NCBI GenBank assembly: GCA_949775045.1
Contig: OX459105.1
Location: 5,796,069-5,860,068, forward strand
DNA length: 64,000 nt
Reading direction: 5' to 3'
Source of the DNA: Metridium senile
Lineage: Eukaryota > Cnidaria > Anthozoa > Actiniaria > Metridiidae
Positions 12,058 through 22,900 of the stretch are shown here, one piece after another. Every line of letters starts with the position of its first letter. Position 1 is the stretch's first letter. The notes under the pieces were generated by a model, which saw only the letters and a program-made list of their open reading frames with translations, did no database searches and was not told where the DNA came from. The position numbers and the translations under genes were made by a program.

Positions 12058-12425
12058 AGCTACCACAGGGTTCCCACGTAGTTATCAAACAGTACCACAG
12101 GAAACCTAGGAAACCTAAACACAACTACCATAGGAAACCCAAGAAAATACAGAACACGACTACCACAGGAAAACCAAAACTATACAAAACACAACTACTA
12201 CAGAAAACCCAGGAGCCATACAGAACACAACTACTACAGGGAAACCAAAACTATACAAAACACGACGACTACCACAGGAAACCCAAGAACACATGTAGAA
12301 CACAACTACCACAGGGAAACCAAAACTATACAAAACACGACAACTACCATAGGAAACCCAACAGCCATACAGAACACAACTACCACAGGGAAACCAAAAC
12401 TATACAAAACACGACTACCACAGGA
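12058..12425 (+). repeat. 3'-UTR minisatellite (ACTACCACAGG...)
   Basis: About nine degenerate copies of a 30-60 bp unit built from CACAACTACCACAGGAAACC and CCAAAACTATACAAAACACG. It begins right after the stop codon. It keeps one frame open (ATG at 12054, overlapping the stop as ATGA) to 12542, giving a Lys/His/Tyr-rich repetitive peptide. I regard that as a repeat artefact. Confidence 0.75.
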
Positions 12426-12624
12426 TACGAACCCATTGGACGAGACACGTTAAATTATGTAAATAATTCATTCGTTTGGAGCGCAAAAAATATACTGATA
12501 AAATCAAATCAGATTGTTACCGCTATTGCCTGGGTAGTATAATGGCTTAAAGCGTGGATACAGCAATGCAGAGGATTGGGTCGCCATAAAACGATTTTTC
12601 ATGTAAAGGCCTCGATTGCTCGTT

Positions 12625-13385
12625 TATCGTATTACTGCATTTTTCACAAACATGCGAACTCCAACGCTCAAATATCAAACTCGTTTTATGAGTTTTCGCT
12701 TCCGTCAATCAAACTTCTGACATTTCCCGGAAGCTTTCCGTAGTAACGACATTTTTTAGAGGAAATAATAGCTGCGAAACGACTCCAAGATTTAGAGGAG
12801 ACTCAAATCGTTTATAATTTATTTAAAATAGAAGGATTTTATGAAAGTTCATAAAAGCCTTCAAAATGTTACTTTAAATACTATTTAACAATTCTGTGTT
12901 CTTTAAACAACGATACATTATTTAGTTTGCTTGCGACAAGCTTTTAAAACTGGTATAAATTATCGGTCGAAAATTAGCGAATTTAGCCGAAAACCTATTT
13001 TTTCGAATATCTCGAAAACTAAGCGGTATTTTACAAAAATAAATACATAGCAGTTCTTCTTACATCGGGGCCTACCTATGGTTAAAATATGAGCGAAATC
13101 TAATTTTCAAGTCTTGCCGCGAATTTGCGAAAATGTCTGGTTTTTGCTGACTATCACTCTTAAAGTCTCCTCTAAATGTAGGAGTTTCACGGCTTTTATT
13201 TCCTCTGAGGATTTTTCAACTGACATCATGAACAAACCTTTCAAACTCGGCCATGTCGATACTTCGGAAAGCAGTCGGGAAATATCAGGCGTTTGATTGA
13301 CGGAAGCAAAAACTACAAAAACGAGTTCAGTATTTGAGCCTTAGAGTTCGCATGTTTGTGAAAATGTCAGTAAGCGATGATAGAA
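12625..13385. mobile_element. Inverted-repeat element, arms about 200 bp
   Basis: Left arm about 12625-12810 and right arm about 13163-13385 are inverted copies (CAAACATGCGAACT ... GCTTCCGTCAATCAAAC). The right arm has a ~37-bp insertion. The interior is AT-rich with no transposase. It lies downstream of the zinc-finger gene. Confidence 0.75.
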
Positions 13386-13426
13386 CTAGGTGTGTATACA
13401 TTGTAGTAGAAGCAAAAAATAACAAA

Positions 13427-13432
13427 AATAAA
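13427..13432 (+). promoter_or_regulatory. Possible polyadenylation signal AATAAA
   Basis: First clean AATAAA on this strand after the zinc-finger stop, 1.4 kb downstream and beyond the inverted-repeat element. Usage is uncertain. Confidence 0.25.
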
Positions 13433-13533
13433 AGAATTCTCAATCGAAGTGTTTCAAAGTCTTCACTGTAGAATATCTGAGTACATTGTAACTTAGGATA
13501 TATAAATTATTTGGAAACCTTATCCCATAATTA

Positions 13534-13951
13534 CACGATATACCAGATATGATATTTACAGCTATTTAAAAAAACGCTGAATACTGAATAGTGTATGCCA
13601 ATACTGAAATGCATAATGGGTTTCATTTATTTGAAATAGAATCTGAATATAATGACTCTCTATATGTAGCTAGTATGTTGATTTGGATGGAATGCGTTGA
13701 CAGAATACTGAATAGTGTATGCCAATACTGAAATGCATTATGGGTTTCATTAATTTGAAATATAATCTGAATATAATGACTCTCTATATGTAGCTAGTAT
13801 GTTGATTTCGATGGAATGCGTTGACAGTAAATATAGTTAATTATCTATTTTATTTTAAACAATATAACATGTCCCAGAATGCATTTTGGTCTTGGAATAC
13901 CCTATTCAGTATTCAACGTTTTTGGAATAGCTGTATGTATTGTAGCGTGTA
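13534..13951. mobile_element. MITE with internal 124-bp tandem duplication
   Basis: Terminal inverted repeats of ~60 bp: ACAGCTATTTAAAAAAACGC ... at the left and the inverse of AACGTTTTTGGAATAGCTGT at the right. Inside, 13577-13700 and 13702-13827 are direct copies at 124-bp offset. The same terminal motif (ACAGCTATCTCAAAAATG) occurs in intron 1 at about 799 and 1443. Confidence 0.7.
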
Positions 13952-14065
13952 ATGTATTTTTACTGGGTTTCCTGTGGCAGCTAACCCAGTCTTTCTCGTG
14001 TCATGAAATGCAAATAATTATATGGAATACTACGCCTAGTTTCCTCCGCAGCAATTTTTAAAGTT

Positions 14066-14106
14066 GTCACGCAACACTCCCTTGTGAGGAGGGAACGTTG
14101 CGTGAC
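14066..14106. repeat. Hairpin GTCACGCAAC/GTTGCGTGAC
   Basis: 41-bp palindrome with perfect 10-bp outer stems and CTCCC/GGGAG inner stems. It looks like the fused ends of a short inverted-repeat element. Confidence 0.6.
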
Positions 14107-14161
14107 GACAATAATAACGCCTGCGAAGGAGACGATACGACGCAGGAATATTCACGGCATT

Positions 14162-14460
14162 ATACACCAATTTGAAAAATCGTTGTCGCAGCCAAAACTA
14201 CAGTCCACACACTGAAACCTGCAAAGGATGTCGGTATTTCTTCTCTTGTTATCAATTCATTCATATCATATTTTGGATGTACGTGTTTGTGTTGTATAAC
14301 CATAACACTGTTACAGTCGTAGATGATGAAACACTGATATTTCCCTAAAAAACGTGTTATAAATCACAAACTATGTTCATAATACCGACAACCTTTGCAG
14401 GCTTCAGAGTGTGGACTGTAGTTTCGGCTGCGACAACGATTTTTGAAATAGGTGTGTATA
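14162..14460. mobile_element. Foldback MITE, 75-bp arms
   Basis: Arms 14162-14236 and 14381-14460 are nearly perfect inverted copies (ATCGTTGTCGCAGCC / GGCTGCGACAACGAT), with ends TATACACC/GGTGTGTATA. The paralogous region near 54640 has no such element. Confidence 0.85.
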
Positions 14461-15881
14461 GTCCGGCAGATTTGGCACGGAGGTATGCATCGAGGTATAT
14501 AGTAATTTTTACGTTGTATTCTAGTTTTCCTTATTCAAATAAACATATATCCAGCAACTGTCAAGATTGCAGTCTTGGGGAACTCGATTTATAAGGATTT
14601 TTAGATATGCATAAATTGGCATTGATTTGGTATGAAATCATATTTTTTTAAGGCAATGAAATCAACTATTATCACATAATTTCTTCCATCACTAAATTGT
14701 CATAGGCTTTTTCGATAATGATTTGTACATTGAACCACAAAAAAAATTCAGCTGATTGTGTAATGTGTTTTTATTTTCTCACGACTCAACTTTTTGCACC
14801 ACAGGTATCCCAAGATCATTTTTTTCTTTCGAATCTCCCACAAAGAAACGCTTGCTACGCAGACTATACTCAAGCTATTCCATTAGCACTTCATATTTTT
14901 CTGGAATGCCTCGATTGTTGGTGGCTAAAGGCACAACCTTGTACTAGTTGTTACTGCTGGTTTTTATTCTTGACTCAGTCATTTAATTTGTTGGAAAATA
15001 TCACAAAAACATTTGTTTTTCTTTTTCGCAATAGGAACGTTCTAACACTACAGACATATGGGCTAGATTTATTATGGCGAGAACTGACTGATATTCAGCT
15101 CGGCTCTTTATGGTTTGAGTATATTAGTGCACTTTAAAATAGCAGTAAAAAGAAAAAATTTGGTCGTGTTACAGTTAATTTTCCGTTTCCCTTTCCCTTG
15201 CAGACTGCTTGAAACGCAAGTTTTAGGCAGGATGCACTTCCCTCATAAGAAATGCTTGCAACTCTATGCTAGACCGCAATCTATGATACATCTCTGCTAT
15301 CAAGGCAAGAATCGCAACTACGTTTCCCCTTATATCTACTTATCCCTTCTGACACGAATCCCTATTGATTTTACACGGTTGTAGTATATTCCAATTCGGT
15401 ATAGCAAACAGTACGGTTGCTGTTGTTTTAAACAGCGTATAAAAGTTGGAATTACTTTGACTGAAAATTTGTCAAAAACTAAGAAGTGCCTATTGGCCTG
15501 TATATAAACATGCAACGCAGTTGGTTTTCATTTACGATACGCAGGCATTATTTTTGTGAGGCATAGAAGTTAAACCGTCTATAAGAGGAGCTGAGTAATA
15601 ATTTGTTTGGAAACATGTTATCTAGCTTATAATAAACTTTTATCATAGATTTTTCTGCAGAGAAATGGAACGACTTCCGGTTTCAACCTCGTTTCCATGC
15701 TTATAGTTTGTATGGGACTAACAAAAAAGTCGCAATATATCAAATTCCCCAAGGCTGTTGAAGTGACAGTTGATGAATCAGCGTTCTATGATACCTAGAC
15801 AATATTTTAGTGCAATAAAAAAAAACTATACACAGATTTGCAAGGTTCGGGCAAAAAAAAACGACTTTATCTGCCGGACTA
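14459..15881. mobile_element. 1.4-kb element with short terminal repeats and TA ends
   Basis: TAGTCCGGCAGAT at 14459 is the exact inverse of ATCTGCCGGACTA at 15869-15881. It abuts the foldback MITE. Both are absent from the paralogous stretch at 54640-54660, where flanking sequence runs through. Open frames inside (14718-15137 and 15115-15384) match no transposase that I recognise, so the element is probably non-autonomous. Confidence 0.6.
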
Positions 15882-16259
15882 ATATGGAACAATTTGACAA
15901 GGACACAGACAACGCTACAATTATATGTTCCAAATTAATGTATTGTTATCACTCATAATGAATAAAGTCTTAGTTATCTTGTATACTATCCTATAGTTGA
16001 TGTTCAGCCTGTTACGTAATATAATTTTAAGCAAGAACCCTAAAAGGTACGCACAGGGAATATTTAATTTCAACTTTTTTAAGCGATTCAGAAAGTGCTG
16101 ACCAACCCTACCGGCCACTTGGACAAAGGAAGTCCCCACCCCCTCCCCTCGGTTTGGATCGGTTTGACTTTTTGTTTACTCGGTTTAGAGATCTCTTGAA
16201 CGAACGTACGCTACAAATATGTACCGCTGTACATGCTGTACTAGTCAACGCCATGGCGC
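15882..16259. other. Ancestral flank shared with unit C
   Basis: Aligns in pieces with 54660-54890 (CTACAAATATGTACCGCTGTA, CAAAGGAAGTCCCCACCCCC). No gene seen. It shows the pre-insertion order of the locus. Confidence 0.6.
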
Positions 16260-16263
16260 TTAA

Positions 16264-18198
16264 GGTGGCTCGACTGAGTATTTTTGAAGGGCCACCGTCG
16301 CTGTTTGATCGCAAAGTACGTCGCGCGTAGAAAAATAATTTCAAATTATTTTGCATGGCGAGTTCAGGCATAGACTGAAGTTTGTTCTAATGTTTCAAAT
16401 ATTGCAATCGGAACTAGCAATAATTTTTTATGATAGAAAAGTAGTTTTGACAAATACGACAATTTTAGGCGAAATAGAGTTTTCTATAAAACCGCATTGA
16501 TTGTTTCACAAACTTCAGATCAAGGTCTTCGTTGTTGCTGGAAATAAAAGATTTATATGGAGGCATTTTTGAATAAAACGCTTTTAAACATTTACACAAC
16601 AAATAAATTAAATTAATCAAGCATCCATTTCACTTGATCAAAAACATCCCTACAAAAGCTTAGAAAAAGTTGCTTTTGGTCTCATTTGGTCAACAAATGT
16701 CTTAGTTATCCGTCTGGCGAACATGAACGAAATCACTTCAGGCTATTAGGACATACATGATTTTTCGTTTGGTGAGATATAACTGCGCTTTTTCTTCTTT
16801 TGTCTAATATTGCACACATTTTTACAAAATATTTCAAAACTTAAAATTTCCTTGATGAATTTTTTTCTTACCGCAGCATTGGCTTTTTGAAATAGTTACT
16901 CATCGATCTCTGCAGTTTTATGACCATTGATAGATTGGAAGATATCGAAAATAATTTTCAAAATAGGTAAACGTTTCGACCGCTTACTCAAGACTCGAAT
17001 TGTTTTGGTTGTCCGAGATCGCTATTGTCTATATTTTTTTACTCAAGTTGTGAATTCCGATATGCATTGTCACCTCACAAACAACACTTGACTGCTGTTC
17101 GTTAGCCGAGCAGCTCCGAATGTGATCGTTTGAATATTAGATTATATTGACAAAGGACGGTTACGATGGGTGCTTGTAACGCAATTCCAGCTGATATGCA
17201 GTACTTCGAATAACATGCCTCTAACTAAACTTGATAAAAAGCGAAAAATCACAGGGCGCAATGATTCGAAGTACAGCATATCAGCTGGAATTGCGTTACC
17301 ATCCTTTATCATTTATAATATCATATTCAAACGATCACATTCGGAGCAGCTCGGCTATAAACGAACGGTAGTCAAGTGTTGTTTGTGAGGTGACAATGCA
17401 TATCGGAATTCACAACTTGAGTACAAAATATAGACAATAGCGATCTCGGACAACCAAAACAATTCGAGCCTTGAGTAAGCGGTCGAAAAGTTTACCTATT
17501 TTGAAAATTATTTTCGATATCTTCCAATCTATCAATGGTCATAAAACTGCAGAGATCGATGAGTAACTATTTCAAAAAGCCAATGCTGCGGTAAGAAAAA
17601 AATTCATCAAGGAAATTTTAAGTTTTGAAATATTTTGTAAAAATGTGTGCAATATTAGACAAAAGAAGAAAAAGCGCAGTTATATCTCACCAAACAAAAA
17701 ATCATGTATGTCCTAATAGCCTGAAGTGATTTCGTTCATGTTCGCCAGACGGATAACTAAGACAATTGTTGACCAAATGAGACCAAAAGCAACTTTTTTT
17801 GAGCTTTTGTAGGGATGTTTTTGATCAAGCGAAATGGATGCTTGATTAATTTAATTTATTTGTTGTGTAAATGTTTAAAAGCGTTTTATTCAAAAATGCC
17901 TCCATATAAATCTTTTATTTTCAGCAACGACGAAGACCTTGATCTGAAGTTTGTGAAACAATCAATGCGGTTTTATAGAAAACTCTATTTCGCCTAAAAT
18001 TGTCGTATTTGTCAAAACTACTTTTCTATCATAAAAAAATATTGCTAATTCCGATTGCAATATTTGAAACATTAGAACAAACTTCAGTCTATGCCTGAAC
18101 TCGCCATGCAAAATAATTTGAAATTATTTTTCTACGCGCGACGTACTTTGCGATCAAACAGCGACGGTGGCCCTTCAAAAATACTCAGTCGAGCCACC
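16264..18198. mobile_element. 1.9-kb palindromic element in a TTAA target
   Basis: Left arm 16264 to about 17212 and right arm about 17266-18198 are inverted copies of ~0.95 kb separated by a ~50-bp loop. Ends are GGTGGCTCGACTGAG/CTCAGTCGAGCCACC, flanked on both sides by TTAA (16260-16263 and 18199-18202). TTAA duplication is the mark of piggyBac-type integration. No transposase frame is visible. The paralogue at about 54895 reads GCGCCTAACTACACCC, i.e. a near-empty site. Confidence 0.85.
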
Positions 18199-18202
18199 TT
18201 AA

Positions 18203-18420
18203 CTACACCCTTTCCGTGAAACTTTCTCTCCCGTGAAGTGAAAAGCCTACAAGGTAGTAGCGCAGGTGGACTATGGGTAACCTATGTTTAGAGATCTCTT
18301 GGACGATCGTACGCAACAAATATGTACCGCTGTATAGACTGTGCCAGTTAACGCCGTCACGCCTAGCAATCTACAATATATATCTACAATAACTCTAATA
18401 ATGTTAATGAAAATTAATGA
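18203..18420. other. Right flank, paralogous to unit C
   Basis: CTACACCCTTTC and GGTAGTAGCGCAGG match 54897-54960. A second copy of the AGAGATCTCTTG...TATGTACCGCTGTA stretch (18290-18340) repeats the left flank at 16186-16237. No gene seen. Confidence 0.5.
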
Positions 18421-18500
18421 TAATGATGACAATAATGATTATAATAAAGACGATGACAATAACGATAATTATCATAATGATAATGATAACGATGGTATTT
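18415..18500. repeat. Short TGATGACAATAACGAT repeat
   Basis: Two to three degenerate units of the 41-bp repeat that is hugely expanded at 55837-57245 in unit C. Confidence 0.7.
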
Positions 18501-18539
18501 AACAATAATGATAAAAACAGTAAATGATAATAACAACCT

Positions 18540-19190
18540 TGCAATAAGTACTGAACTACTCAATTTATTTGTACATTACGTCACAAACTGTAACAAGTCT
18601 GATTCAAACAAGATACTTATCGCTTAAATGATATTGTCTGCTTTTAACACTCTGAGCATCAAACTAAGTTATGATTACAGGCTTTGCTGCTAGTTATATA
18701 ATCTTTACAATAGGTTTATTCTTTAACATTCTATTGTAACAAACTTACATACTAATGGCATAATTCTTGGTTCTTGTAAAATATACAAAGACAGAATATT
18801 CCAGAACTATTCCAACAATCTTCCAGGAATTACTAACAAAGAACATTCTAGTTTATTCTAGTTTATAAAGTATGTTGACTTTGTCACAATTGACAAACAT
18901 ACAAGTTGATAAATGTTTACAATGATATGATAACTAGGGACCAAATATATCATACTGATAAATCATAGAACAAAGCAAGCATGCATTGATGCGAATGTTG
19001 TCACCGTCCTACAGAGTGTGGTCCCAAGGTATCACGTGATATGAAACTACTAGCATTAATAATTGATATTTATAAACTACAAATATAGACTTATTTTGGT
19101 ATGAAGTTACTGGTATATTATTATTAACAAATACTGATAGCAAAAGTACTAGAATAGAGGCATATATATACAACTGCTTTCCTGATTCAA
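18540..19190. other. Downstream flank of TRIM gene A
   Basis: Aligns closely with 57880-58550 (unit C), and its end aligns with 41500-41580 (unit B). Nothing coding seen. Confidence 0.7.
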
Positions 19191-19199
19191 TGAACTGAC

Positions 19200-19460
19200 T
19201 CTTTTAGCCAATCAATCAATGAAATAAACCAACCCACCAACCGACCAATCAATCAATCAATCAGTCAATCAAATAAACCAACCCACTAACCAACCAATGG
19301 ATCAACCAATGAATGAATGCGGAATCAATGAATGAATGAATGAATCAATCAATATTAATAAATCAATAAATCAATCAGTCAATGAATCAACCAATCAATC
19401 AATCAACCAATTAACCAACCGTACCAATAAATCAAAGCATCGTTCATTCATTCAATAAGT
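19200..19460. repeat. (AATC)n/(AACC)n array, unit A
   Basis: Imperfect CAATCAATCAA/CCAACC tetranucleotide repeats. The same array sits at 41588-41745 (B) and, much longer, at 58565-59365 (C). Confidence 0.9.
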
Positions 19461-19577
19461 CAATATAAATTGATGATAAATTAATCTTAGTTATAATTGC
19501 TTTGTGTTGTGTTGGTCATATTACATGTTGTAACATTTGCTATTTTTGTCAAGCAATTCATGTAGTTTTTTTTTTCA

Positions 19578-19720
19578 GCTGTTGTTACAGCTAAATACAA
19601 ATGTTTTCAAACAATGGATTCTACTACATGGCTCTCGGAGGAAAAAGAAAAAATTGACCTGAAATCCTCGACTTGAATCCATTGTTTAAAATCGTTTGCA
19701 TACAACTGTAATAACAGCTA
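19578..19720. mobile_element. AGCTGTTATTACAG foldback MITE, copy A
   Basis: Arms AGCTGTTGTTACAGC...AACAATGGATTC and its inverse. The same family lies at 24906-25050, 42088-42216 (left end lost) and 59616-59763. Confidence 0.8.
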
Positions 19721-19845
19721 TTACGCATGCGTTATTATTTACAGTTTGCTTTAAGGGTTCTCCTGCTATAAATACTAGAAATAAATAGAAACTAGCGAGT
19801 AAACTAGTACATATATTATCGGTGTGCAATATATCGATAGCCAAT

Positions 19846-19943
19846 TTGTAAAACCGTAAAAAAGATACTTATCTTTATTAAAATTTAGAGCTTTAGACCT
19901 TTGTCGGATTAAAGTTAAGTATTTTTTTTTTACGGTGTTACAA
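19846..19943. mobile_element. MITE with TTGTAACACCGTAAAAA ends, copy A
   Basis: TTGTAAAACCGTAAAAAAG at the left and ...TTTTTTACGGTGTTACAA at the right. Copies at 42352-42457 (B) and 59891-60165 (C) occupy the same place relative to the TRIM gene, so insertion predates the duplication. Confidence 0.75.
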
Positions 19944-20125
19944 ATTTCAATTTATTAATTAACTTATACTAAAAATAAGTGAACTAGGAAAAACATTCTA
20001 TTTGAATACTATAAAATTGATATTATAAGAGTTGAATAATAAGTCAGTCAGTAGTTCATCAATCATTCAATCAATGTCATCAAGTCAATCATCTAACTGA
20101 GAAAACATGTAATGTTTACTGCATC

Positions 20126-22384
20126 TCATCTAAACACCTGCACACGTTTACCAGCCCATTCCTGTACAAAGACTTCACCATGTGGTGTAACTACAACATC
20201 AACAGGGCCATTCATTTGACCAAGACCTGTACCACGGCTACCAAAGGACCTGATGAACTTACAACCCTGATTCAATAATTGTACACGGTGGTTATGAAAA
20301 TCACAGACAAGAATCATGTCTGCACCAAACACAGCAAGTCCCCGTGGATCATTAAACTGACCCTCATCTTTACCTTTCTCTCCAAACGTGTACAACAAAC
20401 CACCATTCTCGTTAAAAACATAAATACTGTTACTTTTGAAAAAAGATACAAAGTACTTATTGTTATCATAAGCGAGACACAAAGGGATCCCAACATCACA
20501 AATATCCAATTTAATATCTTGTAGGAGTTCACCTGTTTGTTTAAAAAACAACTTTATAAATGTTTCTTTGCTATCCTTTTTATAAGCCAAACATGCAATG
20601 CTTTGAATTTGCTCTATTGTACACATTCTTGTAAATCGCATTCCTTTCTGTTTACAAATAGTTCTTATATAATTACCATGGATTTCGAATTCCTTTATAC
20701 AGCCGTAACCACCTCGATTATCACTGACAAGTAGTCGGTCGGCATTGAAGGATACTCCCAATGGATCATTCAATCGTTTCTCCTCTGTTCCTTCACCACC
20801 AAACTCTCTCAAATATTCTCCATCAGCACTAAATAATACAACGCGACTGCTACCACGGCAGTTATTTTCAACAACAGCTGTCTCGCCTTTCTCACTCACA
20901 GCTAGTGCTTGGGGACGACATAACCTTGCCGTATCAATAACCCTGACTGGTTTAATCTCTGCTTTAGCATCGATTATTTCAACGTTCTGTGGTGAGTTCC
21001 TGATCGGTTTTCCTCCAATACTCACCACAACTTTGTACGGTGAAGGTTTTTGTGCTTTATATTTAACGGTGTACTTTCCAGTTTGAGTTTCAGTGATTTC
21101 TCTGTGTACATCGTTGCCGTCAATATCTTGGATTTGTACATCAATCAAAGCTTTATTGGTATCGCATACATTTCCATTTGTATCTTTAGTCATGATATCA
21201 AAATGATTAATAAAACCACATCTCGCGTGACTTCGAGATTCGATCGAACATCGTGACGGGTCTGTCATGCTTTGTACGATCGTTCCAAGTTTGACATTTT
21301 TTACACTATTAATGGATTCAGGGTTTGGAATAAAATGTACGCTTGAGTTGCGCCTGGCTGGTTTCGTGGTCAAAATCGAAGCTCCTTTGACCGTAGCTTT
21401 ACAAACTTCCTCTAGCTTCTCATGCCCTTCCAATATAAACTGCTTTAAGTTGTAGTCATCTACTTCTTGACACTGATTTCGTAATTTCACAGCCTGTTGA
21501 AGAACTGCGTTAATTTCACTTTTCTCTTCATCATTCATTGTTGTTTGATCCACAAAGAAGTCGTTCAAACTTGCAAGTATTTCGTCTTCTTTATCTTGTA
21601 AAATCTTCATTTGAACTTGGGTATCAATACGTAATTTCGCTTTAGCTACATCTACTTCATTCTTAATCCTGTCTCTATTTTCACGAGAAAGTTCTAGTTC
21701 TTTCTTGTACATTTTAATCGCTTCATTCAGTCGGTGTTTTTCTTTTCTAATGTCTTTCTTAGCATGTGCAGCACCTTCTACGATGCTGACCGTGTCGTGA
21801 GTTTTATGTGCTGTTGAAACACATTTCTGACAAACACATTTCTTGCATATTTGACAGTAATATTCGAGGCGAATGTTCTGGTGGTATTTCTCTTGACAAA
21901 GCGACTTGTGATCGACGAAACTGTTCATATTTTCTTTCTTGACTTCGTTCCACAGCATTGCTTGATGGGTCTCTTTCAATGTATTCATCGTTTTATGGGC
22001 GTTCATGCAATCGTTACAAAGCATTCCACATTGAAAACAAAATCCAACTACAACGCAGCGTTTGGAACAACTAATACATTGTTGTAACTGCTGCTGATCG
22101 CTAGTCTTGTTTTTGATGGAGTTGTATAGCTGAACCAATGTGTTATGCTGGAATGAAGTTGGTAGGTTCATAACATTGCCTTCTTGTACAGTAATCGGCG
22201 CTCTACAAGAAGGGCACTTGAATGGCTTTCTCTCTTTCTTACACGCTTGGTTCCAGCTTTGAATACATACAAAACAGAAAGTATGTAGACACGGCAATGT
22301 CTTTGGTTCTGTTAATATGTCATTACAAATGACACAGGTTACTATCTTCTCCAGCTCTTCAATAAAATCATTGTATTCGGCCAT
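20126..22384 (-). CDS. TRIM-NHL protein A (RING/B-box/coiled-coil/filamin/NHL)
   Basis: Single-exon 752-residue protein. The RING is at about 17-60 with ligands C17, C20, C32, H34, C37, C40, C57, C60. B-box 1 is at about 103-140 and B-box 2 at about 159-196. A charged coiled coil spans about 205-310, a filamin-type Ig domain about 368-470, and NHL repeats about 528-565, 667-703 and 713-750, ending KRVQVFR. This is the order of the TRIM2/TRIM3/TRIM71 class, whose RING acts as an E3 ubiquitin ligase and whose NHL propeller binds protein or RNA. The family function is known; the target here is not. B-box 1 is one residue shorter than in genes B and C (QCGMLC against QCEGFLC), which alters ligand spacing. 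The start MAEYNDF is shared by all three copies. Lack of introns is notable beside the split zinc-finger gene. Confidence 0.93.
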   Translation of the reverse strand: MAEYNDFIEELEKIVTCVICNDILTEPKTLPCLHTFCFVCIQSWNQACKKERKPFKCPSCRAPITVQEGNVMNLPTSFQHNTLVQLYNSIKNKTSDQQQLQQCISCSKRCVVVGFCFQCGMLCNDCMNAHKTMNTLKETHQAMLWNEVKKENMNSFVDHKSLCQEKYHQNIRLEYYCQICKKCVCQKCVSTAHKTHDTVSIVEGAAHAKKDIRKEKHRLNEAIKMYKKELELSRENRDRIKNEVDVAKAKLRIDTQVQMKILQDKEDEILASLNDFFVDQTTMNDEEKSEINAVLQQAVKLRNQCQEVDDYNLKQFILEGHEKLEEVCKATVKGASILTTKPARRNSSVHFIPNPESINSVKNVKLGTIVQSMTDPSRCSIESRSHARCGFINHFDIMTKDTNGNVCDTNKALIDVQIQDIDGNDVHREITETQTGKYTVKYKAQKPSPYKVVVSIGGKPIRNSPQNVEIIDAKAEIKPVRVIDTARLCRPQALAVSEKGETAVVENNCRGSSRVVLFSADGEYLREFGGEGTEEKRLNDPLGVSFNADRLLVSDNRGGYGCIKEFEIHGNYIRTICKQKGMRFTRMCTIEQIQSIACLAYKKDSKETFIKLFFKQTGELLQDIKLDICDVGIPLCLAYDNNKYFVSFFKSNSIYVFNENGGLLYTFGEKGKDEGQFNDPRGLAVFGADMILVCDFHNHRVQLLNQGCKFIRSFGSRGTGLGQMNGPVDVVVTPHGEVFVQEWAGKRVQVFR

Positions 22385-22900
22385 TGTGATCGGATCAAGG
22401 GCGGAAACTATAGGAAATACTGTGCTCCAGTTCTGCGAAAAGACGTCACAAAAATATCTTGTGGTGCATATTAGTAAAGTGATAGTTGAATCGCGTGATT
22501 TACGGGTCCAGACACAATTACAAGGTTGCGTGACTATAAGGCTGTGGGTATTTAAAGCTGTTCGCGGTATGAAAATCCTTTCCGAATTGTAATTTCATAT
22601 CTTTCTAGTCAGGCTACAGTGCCTTTGTTGGCTTTTCTCTCGAAATGAGCTGGCTGGTTTTGACTACAAAACACGTACTTTTAAGGTTCTTTTTTTTTTT
22701 TAACTGCCGATACATAACTGTCCGTTGCTTAGCTTTTCGCTGATCTAGACTGACAACATCAATGACAGTTTGAATCAAAACTATTTTGACCTTTATCATT
22801 GAATAAATATCAGACAGCTATGATTTCAGCTTTGTGAAGCAAGTGAACTTGATCACCATAGAAACCAGACAGACTTGAACAGACCTGTTTGTGTTAATGT
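22385..22900 (-). promoter_or_regulatory. TRIM gene A 5' region
   Basis: The first 60 bases before the ATG are identical in all three TRIM genes except for one base, and similarity continues for some 0.9 kb. Copy A has GTGACGTC (22442-22449, a CRE-like core on the minus strand). B and C read GACGCCAC instead. An inverted copy of most of this region lies at about 27150-27570. Confidence 0.6.

Noticed and set aside
12525..12595. GGGTAGTATAATGG resembling a tRNA A-box (Glu/Asp type)
   Set aside because: No proper B-box, anticodon stem or acceptor stem can be folded from the following bases.
14718..15384. Two open frames inside the 1.4-kb element as a transposase
   Set aside because: Cys/Phe-rich translations without a DDE/D pattern or any motif I recognise.
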